Assembly (NCBI GenBank): GCA_947179485.1
Contig: OX359246.1
Coordinates: 40,403,632-40,467,631, forward strand
Source of the DNA: Allacma fusca
Lineage: Eukaryota > Arthropoda > Collembola > Symphypleona > Sminthuridae
Direction of reading: 5' to 3'
DNA length: 64,000 nt
Position 1 is the first letter of the stretch, and every line of letters starts with the position of its first letter. A model generated the notes under the pieces. The model was given only the letters and a program-made list of their open reading frames with translations, did not search any database and was not told the DNA's origin. Made by a program: the position numbers and the translations under genes. Positions 1 to 11,599 of this stretch are shown piece after piece.

Positions 1-1086
1 GTACCCGTACTCGTACCCGGGTACTTTATCCAGATTTGTTTTAATGTAATACATAGCACGTTATAAGTAATAATGTATGACACCTGAGTGGGTAATTTTG
101 ACTAGCTAGAGAGGTATTTGACATTATATATTTTTATTGAAGAGTAGAAAACTATAAGCGTTTTTGATTAGAAGTAAAATTATCCCCATTTGATTGTTTA
201 TGGGCTGATGGGCGAATTATTTTATAGCACCCAGTCCATATGTACATGCATTTTTGGCTTGGGACTTGGCGACTCGATTTTTCACTTCTTGATTTATTCG
301 GCCTTTTACATTAATTTTCTTATCTCAGTAGCTCTGTGTACATGTAACTCATTAATATCTTGTTACAAATATCCGCCTTTTCCTAATCAACTACCAATTA
401 CAAAAAATATCTTGCCACCCAACTCATCGGAACTCTAATTTTTAAATTGTATTCATTGTGGCTAATGAAGTATCATGTGCATACGTGTCAATCAGACTAT
501 TTATGCAATTAGTGACAAAATACTACATTATGAAGACGTTTTGCATAAAATTTCGTTGAATCCTATTATCCACTTCTATTTTGATATTATTCCTCGTCTG
601 TTTATTAATTATTCTTCCTAAAACATGTTTCCATAAAAATATATATTATAGATATAAATATATATTTTTGCAATACAGTCTGAAATACAGTTACTGCATG
701 TTGTAAGGTTAAAAGGGTATTAACAATAAGCTATATGTATTCAGAATTACTGAAAATACCGACAGAATTTTCCAACGGAAGTTCCATTATTTTCATAAAA
801 TTCATCAAAATGTCTCAAATCTCAACATATCCAAATACTCGGGTACAATGGTCGCGGGTACGGGTAAATGACACCATTATACCCGTACCCGGTTGGTATA
901 TACCCACTTTGAAATCCTTGTACCCGTACCCATACCCGTATCCGTACCCGAGATTTTGAGCCGACCAAAGTGTACCCGGGTAGTACCCGGAATTGTTCGG
1001 GTACACAAAATCCGTACCCGGGTAGTACCCATACCCGTACCCATACCCGTTTACCCGAGTATTACCCATACCCGTGCCGAGCACTG
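1..1086. mobile_element. Right part of a hAT-type MITE with TACCCG subterminal words
   Basis: Only the right end lies fully in the window; TACCCG words at bases 1-30 suggest the left arm starts just before base 1. The right arm (about 838-1086) is packed with TACCCG/CGGGTA words and ends CCGAGCACTG. That terminus matches the termini of the complete relative at 47103-48823. The 8 bases after it, ATTAAATG (1087-1094), are the predicted target duplication. A paralogous uninterrupted site at 44086-44093 carries ATTAAATG followed by the same flank, which acts as an empty site. The open frames across the arrays on both strands are products of the repeat, not genes. No transposase is visible in the interior. 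Confidence 0.75.
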
Positions 1087-1300
1087 ATTAAATGTAAGTC
1101 TTAAAATCACACAGGGCGCTTATTTGGAACTTGAAATGAGCGTCCGGATTCGTTAATTCTTAAATTTATACTGAAGAGTTTATATTGAATCAGAGCAAAA
1201 ACAGCCATCGGTTTCACCAATAGAAAAATCATATATACGGCATATATAACTGTTAGTCTTTTTGGTTCTTTAACTTATAGTTCTTGAATGCATAGCCGGG
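1087..1300. repeat. Diverged copy of the segment at 44086-44300
   Basis: The stretch from ATTAAATG onward, including the block GGAACTTGAAATGAGCGTCC, matches 44086-44300 at most positions, with small indels. The similarity starts exactly at the transposon boundary. It therefore reflects an older segmental duplication of receptor-gene flanking DNA that the element at 1-1086 later interrupted. Confidence 0.7.
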
Positions 1301-1567
1301 CGCCGAATTTTTAAACAAGAAAAAAATGAGCACGTATTCAAAAGAACAGGAAACTAGTTGATTAGTATTATTTTTACAGTAAAAGTTTTTAAAAATCCCA
1401 AGTGCACCGTCAGGAAATTGTTGGCCCACTTAATTTAATTAAGCGTTTTTAGTCCTTTCCTTTTTTAATTTATGCTTCGTACATGGTAATTTAGAACCAT
1501 GTACACCGGTTTGTATTACCCGGTTACAGTACCCGCCGGATATTTGTGTTAACAGTAAAGCCACATA

Positions 1568-2233
1568 CAGTAAAACTTGTATATAGTGGCCGGCTATATA
1601 GTGGTTTCCTCCACATTGTGGCCCATGTCAGGTTTCCCCGTCATAAGTCCTATCTTTTACCATTACGTACACCCCGCTTATAATAGTTTTTTATATAGTG
1701 GTCCCCTGTCAATTATGGACTTGGATTTTTGACCATTCGTATAGAAATGCAGGCTTTCAACTCTGCATACAGTGGTCCGAATAAACATCGGTGTAAATTT
1801 AAATCGCGCGAAGTTAGACAACTTCAAAAACGTCATGCACATTCCATAACATGCATTTCTTGTGTTGAGGCTTGGCGTGGTGCTAAAGTGTGCTCAGTAT
1901 GATTGGTTTTCGAAGCTATTTTAAAGGGAATTACAATTATGACGTCTTGAGTTAACGGCCCTCCAATTTGTACATTTTCTTCAAGAATTTCTCGCAGGGA
2001 ACAATGTTAAAAGTCTAAAGCATTCAAAAATTAGTAATTACTGTAATAAAGTGTAATTGCTAATAAAATATTGCATACTGAGTAAACATTAATGCATTAA
2101 TTGTGCGTGAGAATTATTTAATTTGAAGTACTGTATATAGTGGTTAGGACCACTATATCCGGCACAATGGTCCCTGTTAATAGTGGTCAAATTTTCTTTC
2201 CCCTAGAGAAACCATTATAGACAAGTTTTACTG
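1568..2233. mobile_element. Pogo/Tc1-type MITE with TA target duplication
   Basis: Terminal inverted repeats begin CAGTAAAACTTGTATATAGT at the left and, in reverse complement, CAGTAAAACTTGTCTATAAT at the right. Both ends are flanked by TA (1566-1567 and 2234-2235). Copies of TATAGTGG recur inside each arm. A CAGTA...TATA terminus with TA duplication is characteristic of pogo/Tigger-like elements. The 666-bp body has no transposase. A 3' fragment of a similar element lies at 39233-39444. Confidence 0.8.
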
Positions 2234-2514
2234 TACTATAAGCCTTAAGTGGATTTGCATTTTGTTTGGTTCTAATTGACCATTACAAACGGCAGTAATC
2301 GTCATTTAACCATGCTAACCTAGGCCTGGTATCCTGTTACCCGAATGGGCCCTAAAAATTAATTAAGCTCCTGGTATTATATGGAACAGATCTGCGTCGT
2401 CGGTTTTGCCTTAAACAAGTAATAAACAAGTATTTCAGAAATATATCCTGAGGGGACACTGGTGTGACGTCACAGGGTCGTCCCGAGACGTCGCTTAAGG
2501 GAATCCTACACGAG

Positions 2515-2870
2515 ACAAAAGTCAAATGAACAGGCCTAATCTTTATTCAATGAATGAATTGGAAGCGTATTTAGCTTCGTCCAGTGCCGCTTCCTCATCT
2601 CTGAAAAATGGGGTGCCTTGGTGGTGGAAGGTTATAATTTAAATTAGAATTAATACATAATAAATAAGTTAAACTACTATTTTGGCAGCTTTTAAATTGT
2701 TTTATGGCAATGAACACTCATTCCATAATGTGTCAAAAATGGCTAGATTTGATTAGGAGCTTCAACAACTGGTGTGCTTATTCGCAGCAGGAACCGATTT
2801 ATTGACTGAGAAAAGGATGGCAATGCATGCTGTTACTACTTAAACTTATAAAAAGGCTCACACAGTTGTT
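2515..2870 (+). pseudogene. Remnant of a hAT transposase C-terminus
   Basis: Two short blocks resemble the hAT dimerisation region. Around 2540-2630 the translation gives NELEAYLASSS followed by PWWWK, like the ELxxYL...WWK block of hAT transposases. Around 2785-2850 it gives AAGTDLLTEKR, like the A-G-x-LLT-x-RR block. Stops and frameshifts lie between them, so this is a fossil. It may be the body of the element whose TTCAAAT-word arm follows at 2940-3200. Confidence 0.4.
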
Positions 2871-2939
2871 AGCAAAATGCTTAGTGAGTTTAAAGAGTAG
2901 AATTGTTTGGCTGACTTACACTTAACCACATTCGCCTGT

Positions 2940-3202
2940 TTGGGTTAACTGAAACTTGAAAAACCAAGTTCAAATCCAATTTCAAATCAAATTCAATTTC
3001 GGATAATTTGTTGATTTGAAATGCAAATAAAATTCGGATTCAAATGAAACACTGCATTTGGTTTGGTCAAACCGGTTATTTATTCAATTGATTTGGTTTT
3101 TCAAAGTCAAATCAATTTAGCAGGCGTGAATAAATTGCATTTGAAATCGGGATTCAAATGCAATTTCGGATTTGAAAATATTTGATTTGGTTGCAACACT
3201 GA
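2940..3202. repeat. TTGAATTTGAAT-word arm of a degraded hAT-like element
   Basis: Degenerate words of the type TTCAAATC/GATTTGAA are repeated in both orientations. The segment ends TTGGTTGCAACACTG at 3202, which has the form of a hAT terminus (CAGTGTTGCAACC in reverse). I could not find the matching left terminus, so the element is incomplete or interrupted. Confidence 0.45.
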
Positions 3203-3440
3203 TCAGGACCAGACCAGATGCAATTGGTCCAGTATCAGGACCAGACCAGATGCAATTGGTCCAGTATCAGGACCAGACCAGATGCAATTGGTCCAGTAAC
3301 AGGACCAGACCAGACGCAGTTGGTCCAGAATCAGGACCAGACCAGATGCAATTGGTCCAGTATCAGGACCAGACCAGACGCAGTTGGTCCAGTATCAGGA
3401 CCAGACCAGACGCAGTTGGTCCAGTATCAGGACCAGACCA
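3203..3440. repeat. 32-bp tandem repeat, about seven copies
   Basis: The unit starts AGGACCAGACCAGATGCAAT and continues TGGTCCAGTATC. It is repeated head to tail with only a few substitutions. Related GACCAGACC/GGTCTGGTC words recur at 3600-3690, ending ...CATTGACATCACTA at 3692, so the array is probably the expanded arm of a further hAT-like MITE. Two overlapping frames stay open through the array because of its composition; neither looks like a gene. Confidence 0.8.
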
Positions 3441-3693
3441 AAAGACCACAGTCCTAACCTATTGCAAAACGAAAAATTTATGGATTCAAGAAATCCCATG
3501 TAATGTTTAAAACTGTCCTTTTAGGAATAAAATCAAAATTTCACTTAATAAAACTTGATTATTTAATTATCTACTCTTTATGGTTTCTGGACCATGGTAT
3601 TTCGTCTGGTCTGGTCAGAAAAACTGAACCAGACCACTGATCTGGTCTGACCAGTTTCATAGATTCTGGATCATATCAGACCATTGACATCAC

Positions 3694-4299
3694 TAGTACT
3701 AATGTAATTGGATTTTCCGTATTTCACCATATCATGGAAACGTCTTGTGCAAACTTTTATGGTAAATACATATGTATGTGTGTGCCATAAATACACAGGT
3801 GCGTGATAATGTTTTGACGATGCATCTTGGTAACACTGCAAATTTCCCAAGGTCTTTCTTTGATTCTGGTTAAAAGACAGTTGAAGCTACCTCGATCCAA
3901 GCAAAACACGTCGAAAACGTTGCGATTCTTACAAAGTGAATATTTGGAGTAGAACTTACTTTGTATCATTCTCCATGATTATAATTTTAAATATATCGAA
4001 TATTTACTTGGCTGTTTTGACACATGCTCTCAAAGCAGTGCTTGTGTCATTATCCATGTACTACATTGCTGTTACCGTGGTGATTTCATTGGCACATCAA
4101 TATGAGATTTAGCAGGAAGTCCTGAATGCCTGTACAAAATTTCAGGGAAATTTGTTTTTCCGGAGACGTCTAAAAGGTATTTCACCAATTCGTACTCAAA
4201 TTGTAAGGTTCGAGTTTGTAGACAGACCATTGAATTTGACATTAAGGAATTATCATCGAAAATTCTTTGGCATTAATTGTTGGTAATCGAGATGCGTAA
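3694..4299 (+). pseudogene. Gustatory-receptor-like pseudogene, exons 2 (end) and 3
   Basis: The last part of exon 2 runs to 3761 and is followed by a preserved GTAAAT donor, as in receptor copies A and B. Exon 3 starts near 3877 after AAAAG. It has LRFLQSEY, then NIYLAVLTHALKA, HQYE, FRRRLKGISPIRTQ and finally IVGN-like sequence before TAA at 4297-4299. It is broken by a stop after the HQYE block, a shift near the end and an internal deletion relative to copy B. The 5' half of the gene is missing; the transposon cluster at 2.9-3.7 kb occupies the expected position. Its 3' flank (to 4530) matches 46633-47090. Confidence 0.75.
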
Positions 4300-4960
4300 T
4301 ATTGAACGACAAATTAATTTCTAAAAAGGTAAGTTTCCAGGGGTAAATGTTATTGAAATATTGTTTAGGATATTTTCTCGTTAAGTATAGCATAAACATT
4401 TAATGTGATTTAATACTCTTTACCAAATAATACAAAGTTACTTCCCTAGTTTAATGACTTTCAAACCTAGTACTCTTTATAATCCAGATTACAAAATATA
4501 ATTGATTACAAATGCGGAATAAGTCAAAACCAATCCAGAATCTATTCTACCCCTGAATCCTCTCTTCTAATTTGAAGGAGTGGATAGTGATAGGTGATAG
4601 TGAAAGTGAAGGTGATGGTAAGAATCAAATATTCGCGCGCTCTAGCTGTATAGACGACCATAGCTATGCGCAGCTAGCTATTGCATTCAACTACACTGCC
4701 TTCCCTATTTACATCTGCCTTTCTGAGCCAGCAAATGCTGGCTGTGCAGTGCTCGTAATCCTTTATTATTATTGAGCACTTCTGTTGATTTAAACCTTCG
4801 CGCGTTTGTAGTACAATTCAAACCTTCGCGGCTTATTTCACTATATAGCAAGCCAAGCCGGTATGTACTATATTATTTCACTATATAGCCAAGCAAGTCG
4901 GTGATATACACAACAAGCCGAGAAGCACAGCGGGCTGAAAGCTGAAACTCTGTCGCAGAG

Positions 4961-5981
4961 CAGGATAGACCAGTCTTAGACTGATGCTAAAGGACTGACT
5001 GCAACATTGAGTGACTGACTGATGACCAGGTTTGGCAAGTGGCAAGAAATGGCCTGGTCATTATTGGTTAAAATCCGGTTCTAACCGGCTTGGACCTGTT
5101 GTATAGGCTGGTATAAAATGGTCATAATTAATACTATCCAAATAAATCCAGTCCAATAAAAACCGGTTTCTACCATTTCTTGCCACTGGCTTGGCTAATA
5201 TTATGGATGCATTAACAAAGGGTTGCCAAGTGGCAAGAAATGGCCTGGTCATTATTGGTTAAAATCCGGTTCTAACCGGCCTGGAGCTGCTGTATAGGTT
5301 GGTATAAAATGGCCATAATTAATACTATCCAAATAAATCCACTGTCCAATAAAAACCGGTTGTTACCATTTCTTGCCACTGGCTTGGCCTTTATTGATAA
5401 AATCCGGTTTTTTTTTCAACCCTGGGGGGGGGCTCATGGGGTAACAAAAAATTCAAATAGTGAAAATTAGCAATATAACTTCAAAAATGGATCTAGCAGA
5501 GCAAAAATCTACATTAAATTTTTTATTTCTAGCAAAGCATAGTTTTGCAATTTTAAAAGCGCCGACGCTGCACATTGGTTGCGAAAGAAAAGCAACTGCC
5601 AAAGTGGAAACTTCGATTAGCTTATGTGCTCCGAACAAATCATTATTACTGTTTTTGATGAACTTATACACACTAAGAATTTTAAAACATGTCGCGAGAT
5701 ATTTCGAAACATCAGAGTGAAAACATTGAAGATTTTCATAGTTTTTTACAAAAGCAGATTCCAGGTCATCAATCATATTCAAATGCAGCACAAGAAAATC
5801 ACAAAAATATACATTTTTGAAACTTTCACGCTGCTCCCTGTGACTCTTAGTCCAGTGACTCTGATAATGACTGACTGGGACTCATGGGAAACGGCAAACA
5901 GACTTATGGACTGACTGACTGATCAGAAACTTAAGACTGATTCTGACTTGGACTGAAAAAGGTAGAGACTGGTGGATCCTG
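4961..5981. mobile_element. hAT-type MITE with GACTGACT words
   Basis: The ends are CAGGATAGACCAGTCT at the left and AGACTGGTGGATCCTG at the right, which form an inverted pair. Exact 8-bp target copies TCGCAGAG lie at 4953-4960 and 5982-5989. Both arms carry GACTGACT/CAGTC words. Between the arms is a tandem pair of smaller units (5032-5390). Removing the element and one target copy joins flanks that encode SVAEERFFSS. That resembles the hAT dimerisation motif, so this element probably jumped into an older hAT fossil. Confidence 0.88.
5032..5390. repeat. Two tandem about 170-190-bp inverted-repeat units
   Basis: Two near-identical units lie head to tail, roughly 5032-5200 and 5223-5390. Each begins with GGCAAGTGGCAAGAAATGG and ends with the inverted CCATTTCTTGCCACTGGC. 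The unit interiors share AAAATCCGGTTCTAACCGGC and TAATACTATCCAAATAAATCC. They look like small MITEs, or a duplicated MITE, inside the GACTGACT element. Confidence 0.75.
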
Positions 5982-5989
5982 TCGCAGAG

Positions 5990-6909
5990 GAGAGGTTTTT
6001 CAGCTCGCTGATCTTCTCGGCATATACCAACTGCTTGCAGCATACTGGAAGCTCGCAATATTACGCCATTTTAGACTATCACTTAACAGCGCTAACCATA
6101 ATTATTATAAACATTGGACATAAATCATCAAATTTGGATTAAATTACGACTGGTAGTGATAAAAACTACGTTCGGTTACAGTACTGAATAATTTGATAAG
6201 AGGAGAATTTTAATGACTGAACTTAGTTCACATTCGAGTGGGATTCTTATTAGGAAGAATAATTACAAGCCTTAGCATCCAGAGTTTTGATCTTTATATC
6301 CCTAAAAATATCATTCGGAATTAAGGATTGATTTGTAGGAATCATGGACTTTAGTAGTAATAGCAATTGAAACGTGTTGCTCTAATATGAATTCCTTTTA
6401 CTTTTCCTATTTTAAATTATCAGTGCGTCCAGTGTCTGAGGCTTCAGTTACATTATTACGGTACAACTGAGATATATACATATTATAATAACATAAAAAA
6501 TCATATTTGACTAGCACGTTGTGCTGATCCACTAAGGGGTGAAGCACCATACAATGATTTGATACAGCAAGATTTAATAACAATGTTGGTTGGTATTAGG
6601 TTAATCAAGTGATTAGTTAAATTCCCAGTGTATAGCCAATATTGAGTTTGGGAGTTAGTGGGTTGGAGCGTTGTACCATAATTTTTTGATGATGAATTTG
6701 CAACTAGCTATTTAAAACGAATTGTTAGTTTTACAATTGATAGTTCACGTGTCTTATATGAGATTACTTTGCCCAGCGAGGGGGACTATTAACATTAAGC
6801 CTTCTCGACATGCTATGGTACGGGATCTATAGGAATTTACGGTTTTGTGTATACTCTCACAATTCTAAAGTAATTGCCCCTGTGCGAAGCACAGGGATTT
6901 TACTAGTTA
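5990..6909. other. No recognisable gene; hAT fossil at the left edge
   Basis: The first 120 bases may continue a hAT transposase fossil that starts before the GACTGACT element (FFSS block). The remainder is AT-rich with stops in all frames, and I see no repeats or conserved motifs in it. Confidence 0.4.
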
Positions 6910-7372
6910 GGGTTCATTCTTTTATTACGTCATCACCAAAGGGGGGAGGGGGGACGAGAAGAAATGACGATGATGAAGGTAGGAGGGGGGAGGGTTTAAT
7001 AGAAATGACGACAGTAACATCATCCGCGGGAAATTTAAATTTTTACTGAGCTTATTTCTAAAAAACTAAAAGCTAAAGCTGAAAAAAGCTGAAAGTACTG
7101 CAGTCTATTCACAGTACTATTAATTGCATGAGTGAAACGTATTGGATTCGACGTGTTTATACTCCTTCATATTAATACGAATCAAAACTGTTCCACGTAA
7201 TATTGTCACCGGCAAAACATGTGCGACGGGTGTATCAGTGGTTACTGATGACATAATAAAAGGAGGGGGGTGTAAACAGTCGATGATGAACATGATAATG
7301 TTCTGGACAAGGGGAGAGGGTGGGGGTAAAAATATGGCAAAATTTTGATGACGTAATAAAAGAATGATCCCT
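6910..7372. mobile_element. TA-flanked MITE with ATTACGTCATCA termini
   Basis: The left end is GGGTTCATTCTTTTATTACG; the right end is its inverted copy with one difference over 26 bases (GGGATCATTC...). TA lies outside both ends (6908-6909 and 7373-7374). The interior is rich in GGGGGAGG runs and has no transposase. The termini resemble those of the larger MITE at 11600-12373, so the two may belong to one superfamily of Tc1/mariner or pogo type. Confidence 0.8.
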
Positions 7373-8290
7373 TATATGAATTGCCTGGTGTAATTTGCCC
7401 GGCAGATAATTCGAACAGACATAAAAACGGATAGTACGACACGACTCCCAAAAGCGAGAACTCAGTTTCACGTTGCCCCCAACAACTATCGAATTGGAAA
7501 GTGCGCGCATGCTTATAACACTGATTTATTTAACCTAAAAGAATCTCACCAACAACTTCGTCAATCATAGCCGTTTGCATCATTGGGATCGTTACAACTC
7601 ACTCATGCGTACTATGAGTATACTGCACTGACCAATTAAAAACTCTCTAACCCAACGCGTCGGGCAAAACGACAACGAAACGTTTCGTTACGAAAGCACG
7701 TGTACAACGGATACCCGAATCGAAATTTCAGGGGTCTGTAACTGTTATCGGGCTGTTCTGCAGTACAAAGCCCAACTCTGGACTTTGAGACATTCAATCA
7801 TCAGCATTGCACGAGTAAGAAGGTTCGGAGTTAGGAAATGTCGGTTGGGATTGTGAGTTGTGTTTTGATAAATTTCTGTAAATACATTTTTACACAATGG
7901 CTGCCGAAGGTTCCATTGTTAATCTTGCTATTGTCAAAATCGCGAAGCCTGTTTGTCAGGATGAGCCTATTCATCCTGAAACAGTTGCAGAGGCAAGTTT
8001 GGGATTTTTGAAGAAGAAGAAACACTGTGATGTTTCATTTGCAGTAGGTCCAAAGAAGAAGAAGATTCAGTGCCATAAATTCTTCCTTATGTCGAGATCT
8101 CCTGTCTTCGAAGCGATGTTTTCTGGGGAGTGGGACAGTCCGATTCCATTGCCTGATATAGAACTAGCATGGTTCCAATGGAATTACTTTCGTTCCATCG
8201 TACAGTGATTTGCATTCAGTTCTGCAAACTGTACCGGAATACTCTTTGAGATACGCTTGATTCCTTCGAAGATTTTGGAGTTGTGCAAAA

Positions 8291-10571
8291 ATGGAAACCG
8301 AAGAAGTAAATGTGCTTGAAACTATTGATTTGGAGACTGAAGTAAATACCAGCGTTAGTACAGATGAGCCAGAGTTGAAGAAATTAAAAAGTGAAGTTTG
8401 GGTTCATTTGACGGTGATAAATGATGGTGCCCAAGTTGTAAATACTGTAAAACGTGAGTTGCATCATTGTTTATTTATACAAGCGTATTTAATTATTGTA
8501 AATACTTATGACCAGATAATGTACGGATTGCAAATTTGTTACAGGAGCTATAAACTCACGAAAGGTAAAGGCAGCACAAGTAACATTGGGTACCATCTCA
8601 CCAAGAACCATCCAGGAAAGTTGCATAAAGATCCACCCAAGTCTGAAAGTCCTATTGCAGCAATGTTAAAAAAACAGAAACCTGATGAGGTAAGAACACA
8701 GCTAGCAATATCACAATGTTGCAACTAGTGATCGTGATAGGTTTAGGTCCTTTTAGACTACATTTTTCAATGAAACAAACTTGTAATCCGATGTTATGAG
8801 GAATAAATTTGTCAAATTCCGTGCAAGAATCGACCTATTACTTCTTTGCTTTGATTTCCTTAAGGAGTTCGATGAAGCGAAGTTCCGTAATCTGGTCCTA
8901 AAGTGGATTGTGTCATCCAATCAGCCATTCCTAGAGGTAGCATCTCCTCAGTTACGAGAATTGTTCTTGTACGCGAATTCTAAAGCCAAAATGTCAAGTG
9001 GGACTAATATTCAAAAAGATATTATGTCTGCACATGTAAAGGAAAAGTTGGGAAAGATTTCGGAGTGGAAGGTACCGTGATTATTATCTACTATATTTCA
9101 AGATTACGTTTTCTTTTTGAAAAATAAATTTTGACTGCTTAACAAGATTTTTACTTTTCAGACAATTCAAGGAAAGTTTAGTTTGACATTGGACTGTTGG
9201 ACTTCAACGAATCAGTATCCTTTCTTAGGAGTTACAATCCACTGGATTGATGAAAACTGGAAATCAAGAAATGAATTGTTGGAATTCAAGCTAATTGAAG
9301 GTCGACACTCTGGAGAAAATATAAAAAGTGCTGTACTTTCTATAATTAGTGATTACGAACTGGACCTTTAGAATGTTTTAGGTATCACTTGTGATAACGC
9401 GTATAATAATGATACGATGTTCGATCACCTTGACATGCATGCAGTGGAAACTGAAATCAATTTTACTTCCAAAAATTCTCACATTCGCTGCTTTGCTCAC
9501 ATCTTAAATCTATGTGTCCAAGATCTACTCCAGTCATTGAAAGCCGATCAACCTATAGCCGAAGACTTTGATGAAACTGACGAGATACCTGAGAGCGGAA
9601 TTTCCAAAACCATAGTGCAAATTCGGAATCTCATGAAAAAGATTAAATACTCGCATAATCTCCGTGAAAAGTTGCATAACTTTTGCGATCAGCTGTCTGC
9701 AAAAAACATTTGTCCTATTGTAGACGTAAAACATCGCTGGAACTCTTCGTTCAACATGCTGAATCGGGCTGAAGAACTAAAAAGTCCCCTGAACTCCCTA
9801 TGTGCCAGTGAAAAATGTCTCGAGAAGTTCATGATTACGGAATCACAGTTGGAAGAAATCCAAACTCTGAAGATTCTTCTACAGAAATTTCACAGTGCTA
9901 CAATGAGATTAAGTAAAACCGAAGCTAGTGTGTCACTCATTATACCGATGTATAATTGGTTGGTGGATTCATTAATAGAGTTTCAGGAGGAACACCATGG
10001 GCCATTAGTGGATGCTGTGAAGAAAGCCGAAACCAAGCTACTGAAATACCGTCCAGAACTTGAAACTTCACCAACCTTATTCATTGCAACAGTTATTGAT
10101 CCAAAATACAACATAAAGTACTTCAAAGATCATGGATTTGATAGCAGGTCTTTAACGAAAATTAAAGACTTAGTGTCCACAACTTTCAAAACTTACGCAA
10201 ATGTTGATAGCACCCCTGAGGAACCGCAGAACTATCTACCAGAAGATGATTTCGAAACCCATGTGTACAACCGACAAAGTACACGGACGGATTCGGAATT
10301 GACAAAATTTTATAATGAGCAGCGCGTATCATCCAAAGGAAATATATGTGTTTGGTGGAAAGCAAATTCAGAAAAGTATCCGGTTCTGGCGAAAATGGCG
10401 AAATGCTACATGTCTATAAAACCAACATCCGTGCCTATTGAAAGAGAATTTGCTGGAGGGGTTGACTTAATTTGTCCAACCAGGGGTCATTTGATTCCAC
10501 CAAAAATTACAGCCTGTATGACACTTAAAAGGTGGTGGAGGAAGCAAAATGAGGAAGGAAGGCCAGCGTAA
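8291..10571 (+). pseudogene. Decayed hAT transposase gene in intron 1 of the BTB gene
   Basis: Exons that I can trace are 8291-8453, about 8540-8689, 8865-9071 and 9162-10571. In order they show a BED-type zinc finger (SEVWVHL, Cys pair near 8525-8535, then STSNIGYHLTKNHP), the first catalytic block LTLDCWTSTN, the second block GITCDNAYNN, the conserved CFAHILNLC, and the C-terminal dimerisation region (VWWKANSEKYPVLAKMA, then SVPIEREF). Damage includes a TAG in frame at 9369-9371, just before GITCDN, and a likely one-base loss between the Cys pair and the rest of the BED finger. I could not find convincing terminal repeats or an 8-bp target duplication, so the element limits are open. When intact it could have supplied transposase to some of the hAT MITEs around it. 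Confidence 0.85.
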
Positions 10572-10770
10572 TTTTAATATGAAGATCGATTGATTTTTAT
10601 TAAAATGTTTGCGTTTTAAATTTCACTTCAATAGCCGACGTTTTTTACTTGATACGCAATAAATACATTGCATTGCAAATTCTGCTTCTAACTGCATTTT
10701 AATAAAATTAATTTATGGTACGAATTTAGTCCCCTAATAAAATCCCTAAGGTAACCTGTCCAAACAAACA

Positions 10771-11007
10771 AAATTATTTCCTCGGATAATCGGATATCCG
10801 CGGATAGGATCGGATAAAAAATATTTTTATCCGAAAATTTCGGATGACCATCCTATCCGATCCGAAAAATATCGGATAAGTTTCGGATAAAATTGTTTTT
10901 TCAACCGATGATTCGGATAGGATAGGCCCAGGTTTTATCGTAAAATTTTCGGATAGGATAGGATACGGATAGGATAATGAAATTATCCTATCCGTGCAGA
11001 ACCTTAA
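10771..11007. repeat. CGGATAGGAT-word array, probable arm of a hAT-like element
   Basis: Words of the type CGGATA, GGATAGGATA and TATCCGATCC are repeated in both orientations for about 240 bases. The right edge TATCCGTGCAGAACC looks like a hAT terminus (GGTTCTGCACGGATA in reverse). A matching left terminus was not found. The array could be an isolated MITE or the 3' subterminal region of the decayed hAT at 8291-10571. Confidence 0.6.
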
Positions 11008-11599
11008 TAATTTCGCATGAAATGTTTTGCACAGATCAAAACTTCTAAAATATTTTCAAAATTTTGGGTATTTCGTTTCAAAATTTTGAAACAAAAAGTA
11101 TTTACTTTACAGCAACCAAACTGCAAGAAACAAGCAACACATGTAACTACTAGAGACTCATGTCGTTCCTTCCTGTATGATATCATTTGCTGTTTCAATA
11201 ATTAGGTTTCCGGTTACAAGGTCTCCCCGAACTTACCCTTTTTATTATTATTAATTGCCGTGTAACTTCATTTTACGATCCGTACAATTGTGATGACCTA
11301 ATCAAAGTGGACTTCTCTAAATGTCTGTGGCATAATTGACTTCGAATTTGAGAGAGAAAAATTCATTGTTTCGGGTTATCTCATTTGATTACGTATATTT
11401 GAACTGTTTGTAAATTTTGATACTACTGTGTGCTGGTCGTTGGAGATCGTCGACCATGATTTCATGGAGCCGATGGGATCCACTGACTTTGAATGTAGCT
11501 AGCCAAAGTATTTTTAAGGACACCTCATTTTAGTATGAATGTGGAATTAAATTGTTTTAATATTTTTCCAACTATAGTTCGTGTATGGGGACGTTTTTA

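Noticed and set aside
815..1084. Gly/Tyr-rich minus-strand frame over the TACCCG words
   Set aside because: Low-complexity product of the transposon arm; the same happens at 47089-47415.
3203..3440. CRISPR-like regular repeat
   Set aside because: Units are contiguous with no unique spacers, and the DNA is eukaryotic.
3172..3510. Open frames across the 32-bp array
   Set aside because: Repeat product with no domain, start context or splice support.
8210..11007. GTTCTGCA at 8221 and TGCAGAAC at 11000 as the ends of the hAT transposon
   Set aside because: Only eight bases pair, the flanking 8-mers do not match, and the subterminal words occur on one side only.
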